Made by a program: the position numbers and the translations under genes. The notes beneath the pieces were generated by a model that searched no databases, was not told where the DNA came from, and worked only from the letters and a program-made list of their open reading frames with translations. From Buchnera aphidicola (Meitanaphis flavogallis) (GTDB lineage: Bacteria > Pseudomonadota > Gammaproteobacteria > Enterobacterales > Enterobacteriaceae), in contig CP140038.1 in assembly GCA_039830035.1 (NCBI GenBank), forward strand, positions 496,001-560,000: 64,000 nucleotides of DNA, in the 5' to 3' direction. Below, in pieces: positions 33,827-44,888 of this stretch (positions are counted from its first letter, which is position 1; every line of letters starts with the position of its first letter).

Positions 33827-34081
33827 TCAAACTATAGATTTTTTAACAATACGTACTAACATCCACGATTTTGTTTTAGAAATAGGACGACATTCACGAA
33901 TTTCTACTACATCTCCTAATGAACATTCATTTTTATCATCATGAATATGTAACTTAGTTGTACGTTTAATAAATTTTTTATATAACGGATGTTTAATGAC
34001 ACGTTCAACAGAAACCACCGAAGATTTCTGCATTTTATTACTAATCACGCAACCTAATAACGTCCGAATCTTTTTACTCAC
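33827..34081 (-). CDS. rpsQ: 30S ribosomal protein S17 (GTG start)
   Basis: S17 is a primary 16S-binding protein. The 84 residues equal E. coli. The first codon is GTG at 34081, giving (V/M)[15 protein letters not shown], aligned with MTDKIRTLQGRVVSDK; no ATG is available nearby. The start overlaps the end of rpmC by 8 bases. Conserved parts are [20 protein letters not shown] and [11 protein letters not shown]. As translation is probably coupled to rpmC, the frameshift in rpmC may influence S17 output. Confidence 0.95.
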   Translation of the reverse strand: MSKKIRTLLGCVISNKMQKSSVVSVERVIKHPLYKKFIKRTTKLHIHDDKNECSLGDVVEIRECRPISKTKSWMLVRIVKKSIV

Positions 34082-34270
34082 TGTAATTTTCCTTTCTAGT
34101 TAACAAAAAATTAATTCTAGCAATATTACGACGCGCTAGTCGCAGTAAATGTAATTTTTGTAGTTTTTTAGAAGAAAATTGTAAACGAAGACTAAATTGT
34201 TCTTTCAACAAACTGACTAATTCAATATTCAATTCTTGTACAGTTTTTTTTTTGCATTATTTAAAATCAT
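34074..34270 (-). CDS. rpmC: 50S ribosomal protein L29, interrupted by a poly(A) frameshift
   Basis: L29 surrounds the peptide exit tunnel. The start ATG (34270-34268) overlaps the rplP stop as ATGA, the expected coupling. The frame reads MILNNAKKK into a run of ten A (34253-34244) and then breaks to LYKN and a stop. In the next frame the L29 sequence continues intact ([20 protein letters not shown], then [20 protein letters not shown]) to a TAA at 34076-34074. With eleven A the whole is one frame of 65 residues (E. coli 63), and the distance from Met to ELN is the same as in E. coli (15 residues). The in-frame alternative has no start codon. I infer slippage rescue; a homopolymer sequencing error is the alternative. 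Confidence 0.88.
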
Positions 34271-34680
34271 AATATTATACTCTTAGTTACAAACACAGTT
34301 TTTATAGGTAATTTTGACGAAGCTAATCTAAAAGCTTCTCTAGAAATTTCTTCAGATACACCACCAATTTCATATAAAATTTTTCCTGGTTGCACTAAAG
34401 CGACCCAATATTCTACATTACCTTTTCCTTTACCCATCCTTACTTCCAAAGGTTTTTGAGTAATTGGTTTGTCCGGAAAAATACGAATCCAAATTTTTCC
34501 TTGTCTCTTAATAGACCGAGAAATTGCCCTCCTAGCTGATTCAATCTGACTTGCTTTTAATCGTCCTCTACTAATAGCTTTCAAACCATAAGATCCAAAA
34601 CTAATGTCTGTACCAACAGCAAGACCTCGATTACGACCTTTATGCATTTTTCGAAATTTTGTTCTTTTGGGTTGCAACAT
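34267..34680 (-). CDS. rplP: 50S ribosomal protein L16
   Basis: L16 lies near the A site and 5S rRNA. The 137 residues (E. coli 136) start [19 protein letters not shown]. Conserved parts are [20 protein letters not shown] and [17 protein letters not shown]. The stop TGA overlaps the rpmC start (ATGA). It lies between rpsC and rpmC in the S10 operon. Confidence 0.98.
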   Translation of the reverse strand: MLQPKRTKFRKMHKGRNRGLAVGTDISFGSYGLKAISRGRLKASQIESARRAISRSIKRQGKIWIRIFPDKPITQKPLEVRMGKGKGNVEYWVALVQPGKILYEIGGVSEEISREAFRLASSKLPIKTVFVTKSIIL

Positions 34681-34692
34681 TAGAATTTATCC

Positions 34693-35394
34693 TTATTTTT
34701 TATATTTTTTTTGATGTTTTCTAAATTTAGTAGGAGGTTTTTCTAACTTTGGTACAGATGCAATACCACCTAAAATTTCACCTTTAAATATCCATACTTT
34801 TACACCAATTACTCCATAAGTAGTATAAGCTTCAGATAAACTATAATCAATATCAGCCCTCAAAGTATGTAAAGGAACCCTACCCTCTCTATACCACTCT
34901 CTTCGTGCTATTTCAACTCCACCCAAACGTCCACTGATTTCTATTTTAATGCCTTTAGCTCCTTGTCTCATTGTATTTTGTACAGCACGTTTCATAGCAC
35001 GTCGAAACATTATTCTACGTTCTAATTGAGAAGTAATATTATCTGCTACTAATTTTGCATCTAATTCTGGCTGTCGAACTTCAGAAATATTGATTTGAGC
35101 GGTAACGCCTGTAATTTGTGTAATCGCTAATCTTAATTTCTCTACATCTTCACCTTTTTTTCCTATCACAATACCAGGACGTGCACTATATATTGTTATT
35201 CTAATACTTTTTGAAGGGCGTTCAATAACAATACGAGAAATTGAAGCTTTAAATAACTTAGTTTTTAAAAACTCACGTACTCTAAAATCACTATTTAAAA
35301 TTTCTGCGAAGTTTTTAGTACTAGAAAACCATACAGAATTCCAGTGTCTAATTATTCCTAATCTCATGCCATTAGGATGTACTTTTTGTCCCAT
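34693..35394 (-). CDS. rpsC: 30S ribosomal protein S3
   Basis: S3 lines the mRNA entry channel. The 233 residues equal E. coli. The start [14 protein letters not shown] is typical; the KH domain GxxG loop is in [16 protein letters not shown]. The C-terminal [13 protein letters not shown] is conserved, followed by a Lys-rich tail. It lies between rplV and rplP. Confidence 0.98.
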   Translation of the reverse strand: MGQKVHPNGMRLGIIRHWNSVWFSSTKNFAEILNSDFRVREFLKTKLFKASISRIVIERPSKSIRITIYSARPGIVIGKKGEDVEKLRLAITQITGVTAQINISEVRQPELDAKLVADNITSQLERRIMFRRAMKRAVQNTMRQGAKGIKIEISGRLGGVEIARREWYREGRVPLHTLRADIDYSLSEAYTTYGVIGVKVWIFKGEILGGIASVPKLEKPPTKFRKHQKKYKK

Positions 35395-35413
35395 TAACTA
35401 GTTCTCCAAACTA

Positions 35414-35749
35414 TTATAAACGATCAGAAACAACTAAAGTGATATGACTTGTACGCTTCAAAATCCGATCTGCGCGACCCTTAGCACGTGGCATCATTCT
35501 TTTCATAGTTGGGCCTTCATCGACAAAAATTTTTGTTATAATTAAATTATTTACATCCCTATCATTATTATGTTCTGCATTAGCTATAGCAGATTGCAAT
35601 ACTTTTTTAACTAATATTGATGCTTTTTTATTATTAAAATGTAAAATATTTAAAGCGTGCATAACCTTTTTTCCTCTAATCAAATTAGCTACCAATCGTA
35701 CTTTTTGAGCAGAAGATCGAGCTTGACGATGCTTAGCAATTATTTCCAT
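35414..35749 (-). CDS. rplV: 50S ribosomal protein L22
   Basis: L22 lines the exit tunnel. The ATG at 35749 gives [20 protein letters not shown], matching [20 protein letters not shown], and 111 residues (E. coli 110); three upstream codons are discounted. The tunnel hairpin region [19 protein letters not shown] is intact. It lies between rpsS and rpsC. Confidence 0.97.
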   Translation of the reverse strand: MEIIAKHRQARSSAQKVRLVANLIRGKKVMHALNILHFNNKKASILVKKVLQSAIANAEHNNDRDVNNLIITKIFVDEGPTMKRMMPRAKGRADRILKRTSHITLVVSDRL

Positions 35750-35763
35750 ATTACACATTTCCT

Positions 35764-36042
35764 TTAACGTTTTTGAACTTTCTTATCAGAAACATGACCA
35801 CGATACATACGAGTAGCAGAAAATTCACCTAATTTATGTCCAACCATGTCTTCAGTAATAAATATTGGAATATGTTGACGACCATTATGAACTGATATCG
35901 TTAAACCGATCATATTAGGAAAAACAGTTGAACGACGAGACCAAGTTCGTATCAGTTTTTTATCATGATTCTTAACAGCTTTTTCTACTTTTTTAAGTAA
36001 CGATGCATCAATAAAAGGACCTTTTTTAAGAGAACGTGGCAT
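35764..36042 (-). CDS. rpsS: 30S ribosomal protein S19
   Basis: S19 binds with S13 in the 30S head. The 92 residues equal E. coli, from [20 protein letters not shown] to the basic tail [10 protein letters not shown]. Conserved parts are [19 protein letters not shown] and [11 protein letters not shown]. It lies 18 bases after rplB. Confidence 0.98.
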   Translation of the reverse strand: MPRSLKKGPFIDASLLKKVEKAVKNHDKKLIRTWSRRSTVFPNMIGLTISVHNGRQHIPIFITEDMVGHKLGEFSATRMYRGHVSDKKVQKR

Positions 36043-36060
36043 TTATTTTTCCTCCTTAAA

Positions 36061-36882
36061 TTATTTATTACGCCTTCTTACAATAAATCGATCAGTACGT
36101 TTATTTCTTCTAGTTTTTTTACCTTTAGTTTGCAACCCCCATGGACTAACTGGATGTTTTCCAAAGTTCCTCCCTTCCCCACCTCCATGAGGATGATCAA
36201 CTGGATTCATTGCTGTTCCTCTAACAGTAGGACGAATTCCACGCCAACGCGAAGAACCAGCTTTACCTAAAATTACTAACATGTGTTCTTCATTTCCTAC
36301 TTCACCAATAGTAGCTCTACATCTTGATTCTAATCTTCTTATTTCTCCAGATCGTAAACGTAAAGTTACGTATTTTTCTTCTTTTGAAATCAATTGAACA
36401 CTAGATCCTGCAGATCTAGCTATTTGTGCTCCTTTTCCAGGTTTTATTTCTACATTATGAATTGTTGTTCCAACAGGAATATTTTTCATAGGCAAAACAT
36501 TTCCTGATTTTATGTCAGATAATTCTCCTGAAATTATCTTATCACCTATTTTTAAACCCTTTGGAGATAAAATATATTTTCTTTCTCCATCCTTATATAA
36601 AACCAAAGCAATATTTGCAGATCGATTTGGATCATATTCTAATCGTTCAACAATAGCAGGAACATTGTCTTTATTTCTTTTAAAATCAATAATTCTATAA
36701 GATCTTTTATGACCTCCTCCTATATGACGAGTAGTAATACGACCATGATTATTTCGACCTCCACTTTTACTGTTTTTCTCCACTAAAGGAGCATAAGGCT
36801 TTCCTTTATATAAATTATAATTAACTAATTTTACAACATGACGGCGACCTGGAGATGTTGGTTTACATTTAATAATAGCCAT
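36061..36882 (-). CDS. rplB: 50S ribosomal protein L2
   Basis: L2 is essential for subunit association and the peptidyl transferase centre. The ATG at 36882 gives [18 protein letters not shown] and 273 residues, the E. coli length. The C-terminal signature [17 protein letters not shown], with the conserved histidine region, is intact. Five upstream in-frame codons are not supported; they include the ribosome binding site AAGGAG. Confidence 0.98.
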   Translation of the reverse strand: MAIIKCKPTSPGRRHVVKLVNYNLYKGKPYAPLVEKNSKSGGRNNHGRITTRHIGGGHKRSYRIIDFKRNKDNVPAIVERLEYDPNRSANIALVLYKDGERKYILSPKGLKIGDKIISGELSDIKSGNVLPMKNIPVGTTIHNVEIKPGKGAQIARSAGSSVQLISKEEKYVTLRLRSGEIRRLESRCRATIGEVGNEEHMLVILGKAGSSRWRGIRPTVRGTAMNPVDHPHGGGEGRNFGKHPVSPWGLQTKGKKTRRNKRTDRFIVRRRNK

Positions 36883-36904
36883 ATTTTTCTCCTTCAATAC
36901 ACAT

Positions 36905-37207
36905 TTATTCTATATGTCCCATAAAATTAATATCTTGTCCCTTTTTTAAAGAAATATAAACTTTTTTCCAACTACGCAAATAACTAGTACGACCATTCTT
37001 TTGTTTTTTTTTACCTTGCACGATTAATGTATTAATACATTTTACCTGTACTTTAAATAAATTTTGTATAGCTTGTTTAATTTCTATTTTTGTTGTACGC
37101 ATAGGAACTTTTGCTACTACAGTATTAAATTTTTCTGCAGAAATAGAAGATTTTTCAGAAATATGCGGAAAAAAAAAGATTTTTAACAATTTTTTTTCAT
37201 TAATCAT
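36905..37207 (-). CDS. rplW: 50S ribosomal protein L23
   Basis: L23 is at the tunnel exit and docks trigger factor and SRP. The 100 residues equal E. coli. Conserved parts are [12 protein letters not shown] and [21 protein letters not shown]. The start overlaps the rplD stop by 4 bases. Both L23 and its exit-tunnel neighbour L29 (rpmC) are encoded here, with rpmC carrying the frameshift. Confidence 0.97.
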   Translation of the reverse strand: MINEKKLLKIFFFPHISEKSSISAEKFNTVVAKVPMRTTKIEIKQAIQNLFKVQVKCINTLIVQGKKKQKNGRTSYLRSWKKVYISLKKGQDINFMGHIE

Positions 37208-37809
37208 AGTAGTGATTTTTCCACTTGTTTAATAGCTTTAGAAGTAATAATGACATTTTTAAACATAATTAAACTTACCGGATCAATAGAACTAATAGTC
37301 TTAATATTTACTTTATATAAATTTCGTGAAGCTAAAAATATATTTTTATCCCTAACTATCTTTATAATCAAAACATCAGATATCTTTATAGACTTTAATT
37401 TAGTAACTAAAAATCGAGTTTTAGGCATATCTATAGAAAAATTTTCGAAAATAAACAACCGATTTTTTCTAATTAACTCTGAGAAAATACTTCTTAAAGC
37501 ACCGCGATACATCTTTTTATTAACTTTTTGACAGAAATTTCTAGATTTAGCCGCAAAAGTTACACCACCAGATCTCCATATAGGGCTTCTCAGAGAACCA
37601 GCCCTTGCGCGTCCCGTTCCCTTTTGACGCCATGGTTTTTTTCCTGATCCAGATACTTCAGAACGACTCTTTTGTGATTTAGTTCCTTGCCGAGTACTAG
37701 AAGAATAAGAAGTAACAACTTGATGTACTAATGCTTCATTAAAACTACAGTTAAAAACCATATCAGATACATTAATAACACTTCCTTTATCTTTGAGCAC
37801 TAATTCCAC
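37204..37809 (-). CDS. rplD: 50S ribosomal protein L4
   Basis: L4 reaches into the exit tunnel; in E. coli it also represses its own S10 operon through attenuation in the leader. The 201 residues equal E. coli. The tunnel loop [20 protein letters not shown], then [21 protein letters not shown], is conserved. The start lies inside the end of rplC (23-base overlap), and the stop overlaps rplW by 4 bases. A possible target for attenuation lies upstream of rpsJ (38846-38867). Confidence 0.97.
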   Translation of the reverse strand: MELVLKDKGSVINVSDMVFNCSFNEALVHQVVTSYSSSTRQGTKSQKSRSEVSGSGKKPWRQKGTGRARAGSLRSPIWRSGGVTFAAKSRNFCQKVNKKMYRGALRSIFSELIRKNRLFIFENFSIDMPKTRFLVTKLKSIKISDVLIIKIVRDKNIFLASRNLYKVNIKTISSIDPVSLIMFKNVIITSKAIKQVEKSLL

Positions 37810-38455
37810 TATTTTTTACTCCTTTCACCTTAACTGCTGGTTTAACAATAAGGTCACTTCCTTTAGCACCAGGAACTGATCCTTTTACCAGAAGTAAATT
37901 ACGATTTAAATCAATTCTAACTATATCTAAATTTTGTATAGTCACCCGATGATTACCTAATCTACCTGCCATATTTTTACCTTTAAAGACTCTACCAGGC
38001 GTTTGATTTTGTCCAATAGAACCAGGAGCTCGATGAGATAAAGAGTTTCCATGACTTGCATCTTGAGTCCGAAAATGCCATCGCTTAACTGTACCACAAA
38101 ATCCTTTTCCTTTAGATCTTCCAACTACATCTACTTTTTTCAAATTCAAAAATAAATTTAAATTTAAACTTTGTCCTATTTTAAAATCCAACGCATTCTC
38201 GGTAATACGAAATTCCCATAAACCACGACCAATTTGCATTCCAGATCTAGAAAAATGACCTATTTCTGATTTTAAAAATTTTTTACTTTTTTTCACTCCA
38301 GTAGTAACTTGAACAGCATTATATTGATCAATATCTATGGTTTTCATTTGAACAATACGATTTTCTTGAATTTCAATAACAGTAACTGAAATTAAAATAC
38401 CTTCTTTTGTAAAGATACTAGTCATTCCTACTTTTTTACCAATGAGACCAATCAT
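37787..38455 (-). CDS. rplC: 50S ribosomal protein L3
   Basis: L3 helps nucleate assembly of the large subunit near the peptidyl transferase centre. It starts [15 protein letters not shown] and contains the methylation-site loop region [20 protein letters not shown] (the glutamine target is in IGQNQ). At 222 residues it is about 13 longer than E. coli (209): after [10 protein letters not shown] there is an extra tail [13 protein letters not shown] that overlaps rplD by 23 bases. A read-through of the ancestral stop is the likely cause. It follows rpsJ by 36 bases. Confidence 0.96.
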   Translation of the reverse strand: MIGLIGKKVGMTSIFTKEGILISVTVIEIQENRIVQMKTIDIDQYNAVQVTTGVKKSKKFLKSEIGHFSRSGMQIGRGLWEFRITENALDFKIGQSLNLNLFLNLKKVDVVGRSKGKGFCGTVKRWHFRTQDASHGNSLSHRAPGSIGQNQTPGRVFKGKNMAGRLGNHRVTIQNLDIVRIDLNRNLLLVKGSVPGAKGSDLIVKPAVKVKGVKNSGISAQR

Positions 38456-38491
38456 GTGTTCTTCAATTCCTTTAATAATTTATTTGTGTAA

Positions 38492-38867
<376 letters not shown>

Positions 38868-39210
38868 TATGTTAATATTAAGTTATTAATACATAAAAAA
38901 GAACATATTTAAAAAATTTTAATAAAAATTACTGAAATATCATAAATAATTAAATAAATATTGAACTATTGAAAGATATAATACTCAGAAATATAAATAA
39001 ACTATAGAATACACTTAACACTATAATTTATATACATAATTTAATCTATAATTCTAATATTAAAAAATTTTTGTATATGAAAACATTTTTATTTAAATTA
39101 TTATAAAGCATGAAATAAGAAAATTCATTATTTTTTTGCAATTTATCTTACAAATATACTTTTATTAGACAACAACATAAAAAATTAAATTTTGAAATCA
39201 ATATAAAATA

Positions 39211-39252
39211 AAAAAATCAAGAAAAGAGCAAAATTATGATTTCTTTTCTTGA
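39211..39252 (-). terminator. Rho-independent terminator after tufA
   Basis: An 11-bp perfect stem (TCAAGAAAAGA at 39217-39227 with TCTTTTCTTGA at 39242-39252) and a 14-base loop is followed on the minus strand by a run of T (39216-39211 and beyond). It begins 35 bases after the tufA stop and separates the str operon from the S10 operon. Confidence 0.85.
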
Positions 39253-39286
39253 CTTAATTCCTATGATGCACGAAATATATTTTAAG

Positions 39287-40471
39287 TTAATTAATGACTT
39301 TAACTACAATTCCAGCACCTACAGTTTTTCCACCTTCCCGGATAGCAAAACGCAATCCATCCGCCATCGCAATAGGATGAATTAGAGTAATAACCATTTT
39401 AATATTATCTCCAGGCATAACCATTTCTATTCCTTCCGGAAGTTCAATGTAACCAGTAACATCTGTAGTACGAAAATAAAATTGAGGTCTATATCCTTTA
39501 AAAAATGGTGTATGACGCCCTCCTTCTTCTTTAGACAATACATATACTTCAGACTCAAATTTTATGTGAGGAGTAATTGTTCCTGGCTTGGATAATACTT
39601 GACCTCTTTCAATATCATCACGCTTAGTACCTCGCAATAGAACCCCAACATTCTCTCCCGCTCTACCCTCATCTAATAATTTCCTAAACATTTCTACACC
39701 AGTACATATGGTTTTAACAGTGGGTTTAATCCCTACAATTTCTACTTCTTCTCCTACTTTTATTATTCCTCGTTCTACACGACCAGTGACTACTGTTCCA
39801 CGACCTGATATAGAAAAAACATCCTCTATAGGAAGTAAAAAAGGTTGATCAATAGATCTTTTAGGATCAGGAATATATGTATCCAATATATTTGCTAAAT
39901 CAATTATTTTATTTTCCCACGCAACATTTCCTTCTAACGCTTTTAAAGCAGAACCTCGTATAATTGGAGTTTTTTCTCCAGGAAAATCATATTGAGTTAA
40001 TAAATCACGAACTTCCATTTCAACTAATTCAAGTAGTTCTTCATCATCTACTATATCGCATTTATTTAAAAAAACAACAATATAAGGTACTCCCACCTGT
40101 CTACCTAATAAAATATGCTCACGAGTTTGAGGCATAGGACCATCTGTAGCAGCTACCACTAAAATTGCACCATCCATTTGAGCTGCCCCAGTAATCATAT
40201 TTTTTATGTAATCAGCATGACCAGGACAGTCTACATGAGCATAATGTCTCACATTAGTATCGTACTCTACATGGGAAGTATTAATAGTAATTCCCCTTTC
40301 TTTTTCTTCTGGAGCGTTGTCTATTTGATCAAAAGCTCGTGCAGATCCTCCATATTTTTTCGCTAAAACAGTAGTAATAGCTGCTGTTAAAGTAGTTTTA
40401 CCATGATCTACATGACCAATAGTACCTACATTTATATGAGGTTTTAAACGTTTAAATTTTTCTTTAGACAC
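39287..40471 (-). CDS. tufA: Elongation factor Tu
   Basis: EF-Tu delivers aminoacyl-tRNA to the ribosome. The 394 residues match E. coli. GTPase motifs are GHVDHGKTT (about 19-27), DCPGHADY and NKCD, and the switch region with [13 protein letters not shown] is intact. Domains 2 and 3 are complete through [15 protein letters not shown]. It is the last gene of the str operon, 45 bases after fusA, and is followed by a strong terminator. Codon use is among the least A/T-biased in the window, typical of a highly expressed gene. Confidence 0.99.
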   Translation of the reverse strand: MSKEKFKRLKPHINVGTIGHVDHGKTTLTAAITTVLAKKYGGSARAFDQIDNAPEEKERGITINTSHVEYDTNVRHYAHVDCPGHADYIKNMITGAAQMDGAILVVAATDGPMPQTREHILLGRQVGVPYIVVFLNKCDIVDDEELLELVEMEVRDLLTQYDFPGEKTPIIRGSALKALEGNVAWENKIIDLANILDTYIPDPKRSIDQPFLLPIEDVFSISGRGTVVTGRVERGIIKVGEEVEIVGIKPTVKTICTGVEMFRKLLDEGRAGENVGVLLRGTKRDDIERGQVLSKPGTITPHIKFESEVYVLSKEEGGRHTPFFKGYRPQFYFRTTDVTGYIELPEGIEMVMPGDNIKMVITLIHPIAMADGLRFAIREGGKTVGAGIVVKVIN

Positions 40472-40516
40472 AACTATTTCCCTTTTTTTAAAAAATTTAA
40501 TATAAAAAAATCAAAA

Positions 40517-42628
40517 CTATCTATTTTCTCTTGCTTCAATAATAAAAGTTGCTATATTACTTGGAGATTCTGAATACTTTAAAAATTCCATAGAATATGA
40601 AGCTCTACCTTGTGTTTGTGAACGCAAATCAGTTGCATAACCAAACATTTCAGAAAGTGGTACTTGAGCAGAAATTGTTTTTCCCACCAACAAATCTTGC
40701 ATACCTTCAATTACACCTCTTCTTCTATTTAAATCACCAATTACATCACCCATATATTCTTCTGGTGTTTCTATTTCAACTTTCATAATTGGTTCAAGTA
40801 ATGTTGGCTTTGCATTTTTGAAAGCACTCTTAAATGCTAATGATGCAGCTAATTTAAATGCAATTTCAGAAGAATCAACGTCATGGTAAGAACCAAAATG
40901 CAACCGAACTCCAATGTTTAACACAGGATAACCAGCCAAAGGCCCACTATGTAATTGTTCTTGTATTCCTTTATCAATGGCAGAAATATATTCTCCTGGA
41001 ATCACGCCTCCTTTAATGTCATTTATAAACTTATAATTTCCTTCACCAGATTTTAACGGAAACAAATCAATTACAACATGACCGTATTGACCTCTTCCTC
41101 CGGATTGTTTTATATACTTACCTTCAATATCATTTACATTATTTCTAATAGTTTCACGATAAGCAACCTGAGGATTACCTATATTTGCGCTAACACTAAA
41201 TTCTCTTTTCATTCTCTCAATAATTATTTCTAAATGTAATTCACCCATACCAGAAATAATTGTTTGATTTGATTCTTTATCAGTCCATACTCTAAAAGAA
41301 GGATCTTCTTTAGCTAATCTACTTAAAGATGAACCCATTTTTTCTTGATCTGCTTTAGTTTTAGGCTCAACTGCAATAGAAATCACTGGATCAGGAAAAT
41401 CCATTTGTTCTAATACAATGATATGATTAGGATCACATAAAGTATCACCAGTAGTTACACTTCTTAAACCAATCGCAGCAGCTATATCACCAGCTCTAAC
41501 TTCTTTTATCTCTTCTCTCTTATTTGCATGCATTTGCACAATACGCCCAAAACGTTCTTTTTGACCTTTCACAGAATTAACAACAGTATCTCCAGAATTA
41601 ACTACACCAGAATATACTCTAAAAAAAGTTAAATTCCCTACAAATGGATCTGTAGCAATCTTAAAAGCTAATGCAGAAAAAGGATCTTGATCATTTGAAT
41701 AACGTACTGTCAAACCATTTTTTGTATTTTTTGAAACACCTTTAATAGAAGCAATATCACTCGGTGACGGCAAAAATTCAACTATGGCATCTAATAACGC
41801 CTGAACACCTTTGTTTTTAAAAGCAGATCCGCAAGTAACAAGAATTATTTCATTATTTAATGCTCGTTTACGAAGAGCAGTTTTAATTTCTTTTTCAGAT
41901 ATTGTTTCTCCTGATAAATATTTTTCCATTAAACATTCATCATTTTCTACTGCGCTTTCAATAAGGTTCTGATTCCATTTTTCAGACAACTTTTTTAAAT
42001 ACACTGGAATTTCTTCATAAGTGAATGTAGTTCCTTGATCCAAATTATTCCAATGAATTGCTTTCATTTTTATCAAATCAACAATTCCAACAAAACTATC
42101 TTCGGATCCAATAGGCAATTGAATAGGAATAGGATCAGCTCCAAGTCTTTTTTTTATTTGTTTAATTACATTAAAAAAATTTGCTCCCATGCGATCCATT
42201 TTATTTACAAAAGCAATCCTGGGAACATTATACTTATTTGCTTGCCTCCATACTGTTTCTGACTGAGGTTGTACTCCACCTACAGCACAATAAATCATAA
42301 CCACACCATCTAATACTCGCATAGACCTTTCAACTTCTATAGTAAAATCTACGTGACCAGGAGTATCGATAATGTTAATCCTGTGCGGGGAGAATTGTTT
42401 AGCCATTCCAGACCAAAAAGTAGTAGTTGCAGCTGAAGTTATAGTAATACCTCTTTCCTGTTCTTGTTCCATCCAATCCATAGTTGCTGCGCCATCATGT
42501 ACCTCACCAATCTTATGATTAATTCCTGTATAAAATAAAATCCGCTCAGTAGTAGTTGTTTTACCTGCATCTATATGAGCACTAATTCCTATATTTCTAT
42601 ATTGTATTATTGGTGTAGTACGTCCCAT
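40517..42628 (-). CDS. fusA: Elongation factor G
   Basis: EF-G is the translocase GTPase of the ribosome. The 703 residues (E. coli 704) show G1 AHIDAGKTT near residue 17, [21 protein letters not shown] and NKMD. Domains III-V are complete, including the domain IV tip region and the C-terminal [18 protein letters not shown]. It lies between rpsG and tufA in the str operon. Confidence 0.99.
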   Translation of the reverse strand: MGRTTPIIQYRNIGISAHIDAGKTTTTERILFYTGINHKIGEVHDGAATMDWMEQEQERGITITSAATTTFWSGMAKQFSPHRINIIDTPGHVDFTIEVERSMRVLDGVVMIYCAVGGVQPQSETVWRQANKYNVPRIAFVNKMDRMGANFFNVIKQIKKRLGADPIPIQLPIGSEDSFVGIVDLIKMKAIHWNNLDQGTTFTYEEIPVYLKKLSEKWNQNLIESAVENDECLMEKYLSGETISEKEIKTALRKRALNNEIILVTCGSAFKNKGVQALLDAIVEFLPSPSDIASIKGVSKNTKNGLTVRYSNDQDPFSALAFKIATDPFVGNLTFFRVYSGVVNSGDTVVNSVKGQKERFGRIVQMHANKREEIKEVRAGDIAAAIGLRSVTTGDTLCDPNHIIVLEQMDFPDPVISIAVEPKTKADQEKMGSSLSRLAKEDPSFRVWTDKESNQTIISGMGELHLEIIIERMKREFSVSANIGNPQVAYRETIRNNVNDIEGKYIKQSGGRGQYGHVVIDLFPLKSGEGNYKFINDIKGGVIPGEYISAIDKGIQEQLHSGPLAGYPVLNIGVRLHFGSYHDVDSSEIAFKLAASLAFKSAFKNAKPTLLEPIMKVEIETPEEYMGDVIGDLNRRRGVIEGMQDLLVGKTISAQVPLSEMFGYATDLRSQTQGRASYSMEFLKYSESPSNIATFIIEARENR

Positions 42629-42724
42629 TATATTCCTCTAATTTTAAATTTTTATATAATATAATTTCATATAAAAACTAAAATTAATTATAAATTAATT
42701 AAAATTCATACATACTTTATCAAT

Positions 42725-43195
42725 TTACCAACGATAATGCGCAAAAGCTTTATTTGCTTCTGCCATGCGATGAACCTCTTCACGTTTTTTTACAGCAGCT
42801 CCTTTATTTTCTACTGCATCTAATAATTCACTCGCCAATCTCAAAGACATAGATTTATCAGTACGCTTTCTAGCAGCATTAACTATCCATCTCATAGCTA
42901 AAGTATGTCTCCGAATTAAACGTACTTCTACTGGAACTTGATAAGTTGAACCTCCTACACGACGCGATTTAACTTCAACAGTAGGTCGAACGTTATCTAA
43001 AGCTAAATCAAATGATTCTAACTCTTTTTTCTTAGTTTGTTTAGATAAAATTTGTAACGCGTCATATACTATTTCTTCAGCAATAGATTTTTTTCCATTT
43101 ACCATGATTATATTAATAAGTTTTGCAATAATTTCAGAAGAAAATTTCGGATCTGACAAAATTTTACGATGTCCAATAACACGACGTCTTGACAT
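42725..43195 (-). CDS. rpsG: 30S ribosomal protein S7
   Basis: S7 nucleates the 30S head and lies at the E site. The ATG at 43195 gives [20 protein letters not shown] and 156 residues, like the E. coli B form. Conserved parts are [18 protein letters not shown] and [19 protein letters not shown] style C terminus ending AFAHYRW. Four upstream in-frame codons cover the ribosome binding site TGGAGAA and are not used. It lies between rpsL and fusA. Confidence 0.98.
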   Translation of the reverse strand: MSRRRVIGHRKILSDPKFSSEIIAKLINIIMVNGKKSIAEEIVYDALQILSKQTKKKELESFDLALDNVRPTVEVKSRRVGGSTYQVPVEVRLIRRHTLAMRWIVNAARKRTDKSMSLRLASELLDAVENKGAAVKKREEVHRMAEANKAFAHYRW

Positions 43196-43286
43196 AATAT
43201 TCTCCAATTAATATTAATTGAAAATATATTTTACTACACTTTTCAAATATTATTAAAAATTTAAATAATAAATTTTCTAAAACATT

Positions 43287-43661
43287 CTACGATTTTTGTT
43301 TTTTTACTCCATACTTAGAACGACTCTTTTTTCTATCTTTTACACCAGAACAATCTAATGCTCCTCTTACTACATGATAACGAACTCCAGGTAAATCTTT
43401 TACTCGACCACCTCTAATTAAAATAACTGAATGTTCTTGTAAATTATGACCTTCACCTCCAATATACGACGTTACTTCAAAACCATTAGTTAAACGAACT
43501 CTGCAAACTTTTCGTAACGCAGAATTAGGTTTTTTAGGAGTAGTAGTATATACTCTAATACATACTCCTCTTTTTTGAGGGCATTTACTCAAAGCTGGAA
43601 CATTACTTTTTGTTATTTTATGTAAACGGGGTTTATTTACTAATTGGTTAACTGTAGCCAT
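43287..43661 (-). CDS. rpsL: 30S ribosomal protein S12
   Basis: S12 controls decoding accuracy. The 124 residues equal E. coli. The streptomycin-related loops [15 protein letters not shown] and [17 protein letters not shown] carry Lys at the positions of E. coli Lys42 and Lys87, the wild-type sensitive state. It is the first gene of the str operon, 105 bases after tusB. Confidence 0.99.
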   Translation of the reverse strand: MATVNQLVNKPRLHKITKSNVPALSKCPQKRGVCIRVYTTTPKKPNSALRKVCRVRLTNGFEVTSYIGGEGHNLQEHSVILIRGGRVKDLPGVRYHVVRGALDCSGVKDRKKSRSKYGVKKQKS

Positions 43662-43690
43662 AGCAATCCTGATTGTCTTATATTAAAACA

Positions 43691-43719
43691 CTTATATAAA
43701 TACATTCTATGTAATGTAA
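43691..43719 (-). promoter_or_regulatory. Candidate promoter of the str operon
   Basis: On the minus strand TTACAT (43719-43714) and TATAAG (43696-43691) are separated by 17 bases and lie about 30 bases upstream of the rpsL start. Four of six bases match the -35 consensus and five of six the -10. It would allow rpsL to be expressed independently of the tus genes. Prediction by eye only. Confidence 0.45.
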
Positions 43720-43766
43720 CATAAACAAGTTTTTATTTCAGTAAGAAGAATTTAAAAAACTTAATT

Positions 43767-44054
43767 TTACCAAGACATTTGTTTTTTATGCTTAACTGTT
43801 AAAAGTACAAATTGCAGATAATCTACGATATTGACTTTACTGGAAATTTTTTCTTGAATACCACGAGCATAAACATCTTGTTTGATAACATATAATTTTA
43901 TTGGAATAGACAACAATTCTTTAAGAAAAATATTTTTATCTATTGCAATTATCACACTATCTTGTAATGCAATTACATCATCATTAGACCTCAATAAATC
44001 TATCAATAATATCATATTAATTTCAAAAGGAGAACGCATTAAGATATGTAACAT
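43767..44054 (-). CDS. tusB: Sulfur relay protein TusB
   Basis: TusB (DsrH-like) is one subunit of the TusBCD complex that relays sulfur from TusA to TusE and MnmA for 2-thiouridine at U34 of tRNAs for Lys, Glu and Gln. The 95 residues equal E. coli. The start MLHILMRSPFEINM and the end KHKKQMSW fit the family. It follows tusC by 9 bases. The tRNA-Glu(TTC) encoded in this window is a likely client. Confidence 0.94.
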   Translation of the reverse strand: MLHILMRSPFEINMILLIDLLRSNDDVIALQDSVIIAIDKNIFLKELLSIPIKLYVIKQDVYARGIQEKISSKVNIVDYLQFVLLTVKHKKQMSW

Positions 44055-44063
44055 ATTTATTCC

Positions 44064-44423
44064 TCAAAAATTAATAATTAAATCGCACTTTTCCAATTTT
44101 TTACGTATACAAGTTCTACTTATAATATAAATATCTAAAAAAAAATCGTATTCATGAAATAATCCTCTTTCAATCAAAGATTCTTTACAATAATATAATT
44201 GATTAATTCCAAAGAAAGGTAAAATTCCAAATGAAGAAACATAATTATGTAATAAAATATGTTCAGGACTTTGATTTTTCATTAATTGAAATACACCATC
44301 TCCTATAAAAAAAATAGAAACATTAGGATTAATCATAGAAATAGATAAAACAGAATCTAATCCTTCCTTACTTAAACTAGTACCATAAGGTACGTGAGAA
44401 AACACAAAAGCTATATTTTTCAT
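44064..44423 (-). CDS. tusC: Sulfur relay protein TusC
   Basis: TusC (DsrF-like) is the second subunit of TusBCD. The ATG at 44423 gives MKNIAFVFSHVPYG, matching E. coli MKRIAFVFSTAPHG, and 119 residues, the E. coli length. An in-frame ATG at 44435 would add MINF and touch the tusD stop. Conserved parts are EGLDSVLSIS and FFIGDGVFQL. Confidence 0.94.
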   Translation of the reverse strand: MKNIAFVFSHVPYGTSLSKEGLDSVLSISMINPNVSIFFIGDGVFQLMKNQSPEHILLHNYVSSFGILPFFGINQLYYCKESLIERGLFHEYDFFLDIYIISRTCIRKKLEKCDLIINF

Positions 44424-44434
44424 AAAATTGATCA

Positions 44435-44821
44435 CTAAAACTGTATTACTCGATCACTCTTCTCTATATATCTTGCAAGCTCACTTAATCCAGTAAAAAA
44501 AAATGATGATTGTACATCATCAATATTTTTAAAAAATTGATTTTGTGCGCTTTTTTTTAAAACACCTCTTCTAGATGCAGCACTGATACATACATTTAAC
44601 TTTACAGAATATTTATGGTGTAAATTTACCCATTTTTCAACCAAATTACATTCCTCAGAAGACAAAGAAATATATTTATTAGCATTTGATGTTCCATCAC
44701 AATGAAAAAAAATACTTAATAATTTGTTTTTACTACTGGTAACAGCGCAAGCAAATAAAAAAGCAGTACTAGAATTTTGAGTTCCATAAGGGGGACCCAT
44801 AACTAAAAGTGTATAGTTCAT
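44435..44821 (-). CDS. tusD: Sulfurtransferase TusD
   Basis: TusD (DsrE-like) carries the active cysteine of TusBCD. The 128 residues equal E. coli. The sulfur-carrying cysteine is Cys78 in LNVCISAASRRGV, the same position as in E. coli. The start is MNYTLLVMGPPYGTQ. It is the first of the tusDCB series, 67 bases after fkpA. Confidence 0.95.
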   Translation of the reverse strand: MNYTLLVMGPPYGTQNSSTAFLFACAVTSSKNKLLSIFFHCDGTSNANKYISLSSEECNLVEKWVNLHHKYSVKLNVCISAASRRGVLKKSAQNQFFKNIDDVQSSFFFTGLSELARYIEKSDRVIQF

Positions 44822-44888
44822 TGCTATTTTTTATGTTATGTACTTTAAAAGTACGATATTTATCGTAATTAAAAAAATTACAGTTTAA

